Below, piece after piece: positions 10,071 to 18,641 of a stretch of 24,722 nucleotides of DNA. Numbering within the stretch: the first letter of the stretch is position 1; each line of letters starts with the position of its first letter. The translations under genes and the position numbers were made by a program. The notes beneath the pieces are model-generated. The model saw only the letters and a program-made list of their open reading frames with translations. It did no database searches and was not told where the DNA came from. The DNA is from Irineochytrium annulatum (Eukaryota > Chytridiomycota > Chytridiomycetes > Chytridiales > Chytridiaceae), in NCBI GenBank assembly GCA_027600665.1, contig JADGJL010000338.1, positions 1-24,722 on the forward strand, in the 5' to 3' direction.

Positions 10071-11331
10071 TCAGTAATACACATCGCTAGCGTGGTAGAA
10101 CACGTTCACATGCCTCCTCAACGGGTCAATGCTGACGTAACAGAAATTCTGCGGGTGGTCCATCGGGAACAACGGGCTCCCCTCAGACTTGACCCCATCG
10201 ATTCTATAAACCAGACTCGCGACCCTTAATCCCCCGGCATCTCCCCTGGCAACCGTTATAAGGTCTTTATACAACTTCCTGGTGACTTCCAAATACGGAT
10301 CCAGCGAGTCCTCAAACTGGCACAACCTTCCTCCTAAGCACAGCGCCTTGAACAAGTGGAAGATAAACTCCCCCCTCTCGGCGGACGAAAAGAGGTCGTA
10401 AGACTCGCACTCGGGCATCAGGAGGCACTGCCTCAACTCATCCGAGATCACGAAGCCTTGATCCGTGTAGACGTCCAGGCACTTGCGGATCGAGTTGTCC
10501 TCGCGGACCGGGACAATGGGGATGGTGGGCGTTGGCGTTTTGAGGCGGTCGAAGAAAGAGAGGGACGTGACGGTGTGGTGGGTCGTTGTAAAATCGACGC
10601 TGCGGACTTTACCGAGGTTGCCCCAGCGGTCCATGGTGCCCAGAACCTGACAAACAATACCATCGTCAGGATTCAAAGTGTTTCGCCTGCGGCCATGTTC
10701 ACCCCCACCTTCAAGTGAGGGTTCGAGTTTGGGTCGTTAAAGAAATCGAGCAGGAAGTCCTTAATCTGGTACGCCTGCAGCACCTGGTCGTAGCTAAACC
10801 GCTTCAGGTAGCAGTGGTCCCGCATCCCCCTAATAAGATCAGCTTTTAGCACTCAGTGTGTCCACTTGTCAAGCCAGTGCGCTCTCACCATTTGTAAAGC
10901 AGCTCCTGCGTCTCCTTGTCGCCAAATCCACTAAACTTCGCATTCTCAAGCAGCACGAACTTGAACGACGCCTCCCTGTCAGCCGATGGCGTGACGTCCT
11001 GAATCAGAACCTTGGACAATGGGACCGGCGCAATCTTATGCGACTGCTGCTGCTTCCGCTCGTCCGGCGGCACATGCGAACCCTCGTTCTCCGAATCCAC
11101 AGACGTGGGCCTGTTTGCCGTGATCTTCATCTTCCCCGTGGCGGTCGTGATGATGGTCTCGGGCTCAGGGTTGGCCAACTTCTCTGCGGCTTCAGCTGCG
11201 GCTTCCCTTTCGGCGACCACGGCCTCGTGAGCGTCGGCCAGCGAAGCGATGAAGGGGGAGACGAGGGACTTGGGCTGGACGACGCGGAGGAAAACCCGCT
11301 CGTCTTCCTCATTCTCTATTTCTCGAATCAT
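10071..11331 (-). CDS. CFAP300: Cilia- and flagella-associated protein 300 (C11orf70 homologue)
   Basis: Introns 10830-10888 and 10647-10708 join three exons into 379 residues. From about residue 120 the protein follows human CFAP300 along its length: FKFVLLENAKF, the RFSYDQ...FFNDPNSNPHLK block, LSFFDRL, ISDELRQCLL, LFKALCLGGRLCQFED, PYLEVTRKLYKDL and the terminal IDPLRRHVNVFYH. CFAP300 is a cytoplasmic factor needed to assemble outer and inner dynein arms, and its loss causes primary ciliary dyskinesia. It occurs in lineages with motile cilia, so this cell should make a swimming stage. The first 110 residues, Ala/Glu-rich then low complexity, have no counterpart in the human protein. The start at 11331 is the first ATG of the exon. 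Confidence 0.93.
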
Positions 11332-11661
11332 TGCGGCGACCTTGCTGACGGCGGAGGTGGTATGGAGTTGAGGATGTGATGGATGGTGTCGGGCTGATAA
11401 TTTTCAAGCGCCGATGCTCCCTCACAAGCCACCGAACATGATATCTTTTCACATTATAAGCGTGTGCCTGCTTCTCTTCAGGTTTTCATGCGTCTTCCGT
11501 TAGCCTTTCTGTGTCCAGGTCATAAGGTTGACGCCAAGGCTACGCGCCAAAGCCGTTAAAAACGAGAGGCGCAAGAAAGGAGGAAGAATTGCCTCACATT
11601 CGCGACTTCTGTGGTCAACATTATTGTACTTTACTGTGTGTTTAATCATTGTAATCATTCC
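11332..11661. other. Intergenic: aconitase 3' region and CFAP300 promoter
   Basis: These 330 bp separate the aconitase stop from the CFAP300 start, both on the minus strand. I looked for an RFX X-box (GTNRCC/RGYAAC halves) upstream of CFAP300 and found none convincing. There is no AATAAA on the minus strand here. Confidence 0.5.
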
Positions 11662-14523
11662 TTAAGCCTGCGCGCCAGGCGAGATCAAGTTCAGCGAGCT
11701 TGAAAATGATGTTATTGTTAGCATATTGGCCTTCATGAGGTAAAGAAATTCGTTTACCTCCCAGCCTTGAACCACGCGATCTGGCCCTCGTTCAAAGAGT
11801 GATTCAGCTTCAGGTCCACGGTCTTACCGCTAGCCTTAGTCAACCTCATGGTCAGCTGCGACCCCGGCTGGAGGTTGTCGACGAGGCCCAAAATCGAGAC
11901 CTTGTCCGACGGCTCAATGCGGTCGTAATCCGTCGGGTCCGCAAATGTCAGGGGCAGGACGCCCTGCTTCTTCAAATTCGTTTCTAAAGGCGCAAACCCG
12001 AATCAATAACAGTGGTCGCGAAGGCGCCCACAACAACATAGAGACGCACCATGGATGCGCGCGAAACTCTTGACGATGACGGCCAGCCCACCCAGATGCC
12101 TAACCTCCAGCGCGGCCTGCTCCCTCGCCGACCCCTCGCCGTAATTCTCCCCACCGACCACGACCCACCCGAGCCCCTTCGCCTTGTACTCCCTCGCCGT
12201 CTTCGGCACCTCCCCCCACTCCCCGGAAACGCAGCTGCGAACTTCGTTCGCCTTTCCATTCTCGTCGTTCACGGCCCCGATCAGCATGTTGTTGGACAGG
12301 TTGTCCAGGTGGCCACGGTACTTTAGCCAAGGGCCTGCGGCGGAGATGTGGTCGGTCGTGCACTTGCCGCGAACCTTGATGAGGATAGGGAGAGAGTCAA
12401 AGTCGGTACCAGACCATGGCGGGAAGCGCGTCATGAGCTGGAGGCGTGTCGAGGTGGGCGGGACGTCGACGTTGACGGTCGTGCGGTCCGAGGGAGGAGG
12501 CTGGTAGGTATCCTCGCCTTGGTCGAAGCCACGAGGCGGAAGGTCGGTGTCCGTCGGTGGGGAGAACTTAAAGGGCTTGCCAGAAGGGGTGGGGAGTGTG
12601 TCCGTCAGGGGATTAAAGGTCAAGTCGCCGGCGAAAACCATGGCCGTCACGATCTATCAATATACAGCAGTAAACAACTAGGTGCTACTTAGAGCATCTG
12701 CTGCGGTTTTACCTCCGGGCTAGTCATAAATGCGTGGGTCGCCGGGTTGGCGTCGTTCCTCCCCGTGAAGTTGCGGTTGAAAGACATCATAATGGAGTTC
12801 CGGTCGCCCTTCTTCATATCCTGCCGCTCCCACTGGCCAATGCAAGGCCCGCATGCGTTAGCTTGTTGAAGACAAATGTTACAAATCTGCGTAAACGAGC
12901 CGCAAAATGGGCACAAAGCATCATACCAAGCACAAGTCCTCCGATCTTATCAAACGTTTCCTGCATCCCGTCCCTCTCAATCGTTGCTCGCACTTGCTCC
13001 GACCCCGGCGTAATCGTGAACTTGCTCTTGGCCTTCAACCCCGCCTCGAGTGCCTGGCTTGCAATCGAAGCCGACCTCGCCATATCCTGATATGACGAGT
13101 TTGTGCAGGACCCAATTAGCCCCACGCTCAGCTCCTTTGGCCACTGATTGCTCTCGACAGCGCCCTTGAAGCCCGTGATTGGCGTCGCGAGGTCTGGCGT
13201 GAAGGGCCCGTTCACGTAAGGTTCGATGGCGCCGAGATCGATCTCGATGACGTGGTCGTACCGCGCGCCATCATCGGCGCGGAGGTTGTGGGAGAAGGAG
13301 TCGGCGAGGGAAGCGATGTTGCCGCGGCGGGTGGCGGACAGGTAGGCGCTCATGCGCGGGTTGTAGGGGAAGACGGAGGAGGTGGCGCCAATCTCGGCGC
13401 CCATATTGCAGATGGTCGCCATGCCGGTGCAGGAGAGAGACTCGACGCCTGGGCCGAAGTACTCGACGACGGAGCCCGTGCCGCCCTTAACGGTGAACAT
13501 GCCGGTAAGCTTGAGGATCACGTCTGAAATTAAAAGTTGCCGGTTAGGGATTGCTTCGGCCTCAATTGTAAGCCAACAAACCTTTTGCCGAAGCCCAACC
13601 GCTCAGCTTTCCTGTCAGCTTCACCCCAATCACTTTCGGACACTTCAACTCCCAAGGGATGTCCGCCATAACGTCCACCGCGTCCGCCCCACCGACGCCG
13701 ACGGCGATCATGCCCAGCCCTCCCGCGTTTGGCGAGTGCGAGTCCGTCCCGACCATAAGCCCTCCGGGGAAAGCGTAGTTCTCGAGCACGATCTGGTGGA
13801 TGATGCCGGACCCAGGTTTCCAGAATCCTATACCATACTTGGCCGAGCAGGTCGCGAGGAAGTTGAACAGCTCCGAGTTGGCCGCGGTCGAGCGCGCAAG
13901 GTCTTCGGCGCCCCCAGTCTGGGCCACGATCAGATGATCACAGTGAACGGAAGTCGGGACAGAAACCTCGGGAAGGCCGACGGTCATGAACTGAAGTAGG
14001 GCCATCTACATTTGCAGTTAGTCGGTTTATCATACGGCTACAAGATCAGTAACCTACCGGTGCCGAAGCATCCTGGCACGCAACGCGATCTGGCCTGAGT
14101 TTAAGATAGGATGAACCGCGCGTAATGTCCTGGTGCTTCGGGTCGTGAAGGTGCCCATAAAGGATCTTCTCCGCGAGCGTCAGGGGATGTTGGAGACTGC
14201 AAGTCCACAGCAAATCAGCAATCCCATAGAGTAATCAAAGATCAGCAGCACAGGGGCACGAACCGGTCCCTCACGATGGCGAGGTTGTCCTCGATGCGCT
14301 TGTAGTTGATGTATCTGTCCTGCTCGTGGACCGACATGGGCACCTTGGCATCCGCGATTGTCGCCATGAAGCGAGAGCGGGCAGCTGAGGGGATGATCGT
14401 CGAGGTGTTGAGGCATGTTGTGACCTGTCCGCAGGTTAGAGCCAGTGGGCTGACGTTTAGGCAGCGACGCACCTCAACGAGGCCTCGGACAGGCCGAACA
14501 TTCACGATCCGGGGGAGCAGCAT
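11662..14523 (-). CDS. ACO2: Mitochondrial aconitase, Aco2/AcoB-like
   Basis: Nine exons (introns 14425-14472, 14197-14263, 14058 side at 14006-14057, 13524-13581, 12862-12926, 12654-12712, 11984-12049, 11699-11757) splice to 795 residues. A basic N-terminus of about 35 residues fits a mitochondrial presequence. Iron-sulphur ligands are C398 (GSCTNSSY), C461 and C464 ([10 protein letters not shown]), with the same spacing as pig aconitase. The catalytic serine is S682 and the substrate arginine R684. The neighbouring residue is Ala683 (GEGSAREQ), where classical aconitase has Ser. [18 protein letters not shown] and LTLAEKILY also match yeast Aco2 better than Aco1. Aco2-type enzymes dehydrate homocitrate in fungal lysine synthesis, some with residual aconitase activity. 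Which reaction dominates here is inference. Confidence 0.94.
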
Positions 14524-14820
14524 CACGTGGAGGACGGTCCCGATCTCGGCAAGAAGAAAGGAACTATGACAGAGGGGCCGGGGCTGATGAGGCGGCAAAC
14601 GCCAAACGAGATGTAGAGATCGCAAATCTCGGACTGTAGCGTCCGTAACGGTACACTCTTTTTTTTCCTTTGCTTTGACCAGGATGCAGCTAACTTCGAA
14701 GTCCGCCAAGATTTGTAGGAGCCGCTGTCCTTTATTACTATTATTTGACTCTTAGCCGAACCGCTGGCTTCGCACCAGGTCTCGTTGGCCTCGCGTGCAC
14801 CGCACACCCCATCCGCCAAA
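14524..14820. other. Short intergenic region upstream of aconitase
   Basis: These 297 bp hold the aconitase promoter and 5' leader and the 3' region of the next minus-strand gene. No further gene or repeat is evident. If the upstream gene stops at 14999 instead, the gap is 475 bp. Confidence 0.45.
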
Positions 14821-15841
14821 CTAAATATGCTGCGGAATCCCGCAACAAAACGTTACGTTGAGGCATTTGTCGCAGCACCCAACGGACCAGTGAGTAGCAT
14901 TAAAAACGTTGTAGGAAAATTGCGTTGTCATCATGCGTAGACCTTCAACGTCAACCGGGTGTGTGGCGATCGCGACCCAGTGCGATTTTTCTTTATAACT
15001 AGAGTTCGCTGAAATACTTGTTAAAGCTTAAAAGAAGTAAGTTGGCAAGCTCACGTCCGGTCTGGACCTGGAACGACGACGCCTGCAGCTTCAGCAGCAG
15101 GCCCCTGGGCTCAAACACCTCCTCGTTGACCCTGGCAATCCACGCGCCGTACGCCTTCTGCGCGCCAGCGTTTATGCAGCACCAGATAGGTAGGCAGCCG
15201 AGGATGCACCAGATGTGGGAGCATATCGACATCTCCTTCGACCGGATGAGCTCTATAAGCTCGCCCGTCACGCGCGTCCAGTCCTCCTGCGAGACACCGT
15301 GAGCGGCAATCTCCGGCGGGATGCTGCTAGCATCGTGCTCGGTCAGGACTTGGGTTTTCTTGCCACAACACCACCACCTTCCCGCCCACATTCTTCGTAA
15401 GTCACGAAGCTAACGCAACGCTAGAAAGCTGAAATGTGCGGTACTGTACCTCGATGGGATCAGGTCCAGGATCAGCCTCCTGCCCGGTGTCGTCTTAGGT
15501 CTGCACATCGTCGGTCCGGATCGCGTACCGTCGGCTTTGTACCAGTTGTGAAAGCCCGACACGTCCCTTAAACGAAGAGCATTTAGCCAAAGTTGCAGCG
15601 GTGTAAAGGCTTCGAAATGGCCTTCATGAACCTTCGCTCACTTGGGCATGTTGGTGGCGAGTTCGAGCGGCGTCATGTTAGGCTGAGTGTAACCCGGTGG
15701 CAGCTCCACAACGAGAGTAAAGCCTCCCGCCTTGTCGTAGCCCGGCGGAGGGCTGGCCGGTGGGGCGTCGGAGTCCACCGACATGACGGGTCCCGCCCCC
15801 GGCTGCTTTTTGGAGTCGTCCTCGACACGGCGGCTGGACAT
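14821..15841 (-). CDS. Uncharacterised protein, weak Golgin A7/Erf4 resemblance
   Basis: Introns 15567-15641, 15393-15449 and 15009-15054 give 280 residues. The last is inferred from a good donor (GTGAGC), a TTTAAC branch-like site and TTTCAG; if it is not removed, translation stops at 14999 after 236 residues. A Pro-rich start of about 45 residues precedes a Cys/Trp-rich middle. Near residues 130-215 are a PPEI motif, an amphipathic helix, a hydrophobic Cys-rich segment (WCILGCLPIWCC) and VNEEVFEPRGLLLKLQ. The order PPE-helix-Cys-rich helix-N(E/x)xxFxPRGL resembles Golgin A7/Erf4, the partner of DHHC palmitoyltransferases, but similarity is weak. KEKSHWVAIAT in the extra exon looks coding. 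The gene diverges from thymidylate kinase. The exact C-terminus is unsure. Confidence 0.6.
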
Positions 15842-16048
15842 AAGTGCGATGGGATAGATGTTGTGAGGTCTGCCTTTGGACTGACGGAGACGGCGGTTAT
15901 GACTGCTTTGGACTGACGATCGGCCATTATGAAAACCTTGTAACGTGTAAATCTGTACTGATTTACAAAGCCTTGACCCAGATTCACGGGGTACTTGCCG
16001 TTTAAATAAGCAAAGTTATCCCTACATCGAAGCTGCTAGTTATCCAGT
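15842..16048. promoter_or_regulatory. Bidirectional promoter with 13-bp direct repeat and inverted repeat
   Basis: The divergent start codons are 207 bp apart. CTTTGGACTGACG occurs exactly at 15874-15886 and 15906-15918, 32 bp or about three helical turns apart. A second element, GTAAATC-TGTACT-GATTTAC at 15947-15966, is a perfect 7-bp inverted repeat. Both could be transcription-factor sites serving the thymidylate kinase and its neighbour. Confidence 0.55.
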
Positions 16049-16873
16049 ATGAAAGCCGTCAAAGTCGACCGACAAGTCCAAATGACGATCTGTGGTCGAG
16101 GAGCGCTCATCGTCGTCGAGGGCCTCGACAGGACCGGCAAAAGCACTCAATGCCGCCTTTTGGTGGAGCGCATCGAGGCCGCTTTGGGGAAGGGGAGAGC
16201 CCAGCTGCAGTCTTTTCCAGGTATTCCTTTGGAGGCAATCACCGACGTAATGGCATGCAGACCGGACGACCGCGGTCGGCAAGATGCTCGACCACCATCT
16301 CCGCAGCGAAATCGAGCTGAACCACAGGACGGCACATCAGCTCTTTGCGGCCAATCGGTCCGAGATGATGTGGGTTCGCTAAGTTCACTCGGAACCAGCG
16401 GGTCCCTGAAGAATTTCCAGGCCAGCGATGGCGAAGAAGATCGAGTCCGGTATCTCGCTGGTCGTGGACCGATACGCGTACTCGGGGATCGCGTACACTT
16501 GCGCGAAGGGGGTGCCCGGTTTAAGTCAGACCATCTGCAAAGGGATGGACGCGGGCCTCCTTGCGCCAGATGCCGTGTTCTTCTTGGATCTGGATCCGGT
16601 GCAGGCAGCGCAGCGGGGTAATTATGGGCAGGAGCGGTATGAAGCCATCGACTTTCAAACGAAAGTGCGGGAGCAGTTTCGCAGCTTGAAGGACCCCACC
16701 TGGAATGTGAGCTGTTGTTTTCAATGTTTTGCCCGTTGGTGGTAACTCCAATGCAGGTGATCGATGCGTCGAAACAAATCACGGACATATCGGATACTAT
16801 GTTCGTCCAGGCCCTGCAAATTATCGAGAAGTGCCAATCTTCACCAGTAGAGTACTTATGGTGTAAGCAGTAG
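16049..16873 (+). CDS. CDC8: Thymidylate kinase (dTMP kinase)
   Basis: Introns 16221-16260 (only 40 bp), 16370-16420 and 16707-16756 join four exons into 227 residues. The P-loop is GLDRTGKST at residues 25-33. FPDRTTAVGKML, AHQLFAANRSE and the DRYAYSG motif (Asp110, Arg111, Tyr112) bind dTMP and set the catalytic geometry. PDAVFFLDLDP and a short lid with RGNYGQERYE and a following FQ complete the family pattern, which is the eukaryotic type. The enzyme makes dTDP from dTMP and ATP, an essential step of DNA precursor synthesis. Length is normal for the family (about 210-216) with a small N-terminal extension. The start at 16049 is the first ATG; a second in-frame ATG follows 11 codons later. 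Confidence 0.95.
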
Positions 16874-16932
16874 GACATTTTTTTTTTATTATTTGACTGT
16901 AGATTTTAAATTATGTACATGTTAATTATGAC

Positions 16933-16938
16933 AATAAA
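16933..16938 (+). promoter_or_regulatory. Polyadenylation signal AATAAA of thymidylate kinase
   Basis: A canonical AATAAA lies 59 bp after the thymidylate kinase stop codon, in AT-rich sequence. Confidence 0.6.
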
Positions 16939-17059
16939 CCCGTATTTATAGGCGAGCCGCGAGCCTTTAGAAGTGTGGGCCGATAGAAATCGGTCGCGAA
17001 ATGCATGTGCTGATGAAATGCGTGTGCGCATGTATATATTGTTCGTAAACTTTCGGTAT

Positions 17060-17947
17060 TTACATCGACTTCTTCTTATCGGTGCCAGGGAATGACGCCA
17101 AATAAGCTCCTGTACCCAGGCAAAGAGCTACCGACGTCAGCTCGCTAAGCGCCAACACTCCGTCGCGGAAGTGCGGCCACTCCTTGTACGGTCCCATCAC
17201 ATTCCCCTTGACCATAAGCGCCATGAGGAGCCGCTGCGCAGGGTTGATGAACGCTGCATACGAGGTCATCGTCATCATTGCTTGTACCGATTATTAGGAT
17301 TTCTGCACAGTACAAGAATTAAGGTGCACTGAATCAAACCTCTGTGCTTGCCGATGTCCCTCTTCACCCGAATGTAGTACCATCCCAGCGGGCAGGTGAC
17401 GGCCATCACAACCATCGCCGTCGTATTTCCAAACTTAAATTTCAATGTCAACATATCATCCCATATGTATCGTTTACCATGATGGCAGGCCCCATCGGCT
17501 TCAGGTCGAAGACGAACATCTGCAGGGCGGCGACGACCAAGAAGATTATGGTCGTGAAGGCCACGAGCTGCCCGATCTCCTTATGGAACCCCCACTTGCT
17601 CCTCCTCACCCACGGGTTGAGCTGCAGCGCCATCCCGGTTCCCATCGCGACCCCAAGGACGATGTGAATCCGATTCTGCGTTCACGCCACGACGCGTTCA
17701 GCATCGAAGAGGCACGGGCGATACTCACCAGGACTTCATCGTACAGCGGGTGCAGCACATCCCTGGCGAAGACGTCCGTGATCTCTGTGGCGTTTTCTGG
17801 CAGAAGCGCCCCAAAGGCCTCGACGAAGGCTTTCCGGTCCAGGACGAAGTACGAGACGATTCGATCGCAGAACCAGAAGAGCATGAAGGCGTTGCCGAAG
17901 ACGAACGGCGTCCAGCATAGGACCGCGAGAGCTTTAGAGATGGCCAT
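17060..17947 (-). CDS. DUF2306-like multipass membrane protein
   Basis: Introns 17676-17728, 17434-17477 (44 bp) and 17281-17339 join four exons into 243 residues. About five hydrophobic segments are visible. The first is at residues 5-30, and the others begin near IHIVLGVAMGTGMAL, FTTIIFLVVAALQMFV, AMVVMAVTCPLGWYY and LSELTSVALCLGTGAYL. The pattern His-x5-Gly...Gln-x-x-Pro...His-Lys-x-Ile-Gly, then Lys-His-Arg-Ala-Met-Met-x-x-x-Ser-Tyr-Ala in a later loop, recalls DUF2306, a family of unknown function with conserved His/Arg pairs that may hold haem or a proton path. That assignment rests on motif memory only. The C-terminus is basic (DKKKSM). It converges with thymidylate kinase. Confidence 0.6.
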
Positions 17948-18641
17948 TGTCGAGATAGCTCGAGGGAGCTGAAGGTGAGGACCCCTTTACTTATGAATGT
18001 CTGTCTGGACACTTTGACCCTGAATGGCGGTGCTCGCATACCCCTTTTGGCAGCGTCGAATTAGTAAATATATGAAAGGTATCTTCAGAATATGCTGACG
18101 GGGACAGTGGGGACAGTGGGGTAGGCGGCGACTGCATGTGACCACGACCATTGGGAAATATAGTTTTAAAGCCAGAGCGACAGGGCTTTATACGCTCACT
18201 ATGAACCTAGGTTTAAACGCGTTCGAGTGATGGTGAGGTGTAGGTTGGGAGCACGATGAAAAGGGAAATAAGCAGGAGAATAAAAGAGCACCGGGTCGAA
18301 CGAAATGGAGTACAGAAAGCGAACGGAAGTTACTTCGACAGAAAGAAGGAAGAAGGAAGAAGGGGGAACAATCGAATAGCAGCTGGAGTAATGTCCTCAG
18401 GCATAACAATGTTGTAAAATACAGCAGAGATTAAAAGCACTGAAATGTGGAGTGATGAATGAACGGGTTGTAGAGAAAGCAGATTCTCAATACAAAAAAA
18501 AAAAAAGAGAGAGACAAATAAAAAACGGAAAAGTACAAAGGACTTTATTTGAGGCCGCCGCCATTGGAAAGTGAACAGCACGCAACAACAATAAAGTTGA
18601 ACATAAATACCACGGCGCGTTACAAAAAAACCGTCTCTTTT
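17948..18641. other. Intergenic: promoter of DUF2306-like gene and 3' region of ABCG gene
   Basis: I see no gene in these 694 bp. The stretch contains a tandem 9-mer GGGACAGTG x2 at 18101-18118, a purine-rich tract around 18335-18366 and a 13-base A run at 18494-18506. The right part should be the 3' untranslated region of the ABC transporter. Confidence 0.55.
18544..18549 (-). promoter_or_regulatory. Polyadenylation signal AATAAA of ABCG gene (minus strand)
   Basis: TTTATT on the plus strand reads AATAAA on the minus strand, about 92 bp after the transporter stop codon. Confidence 0.5.
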
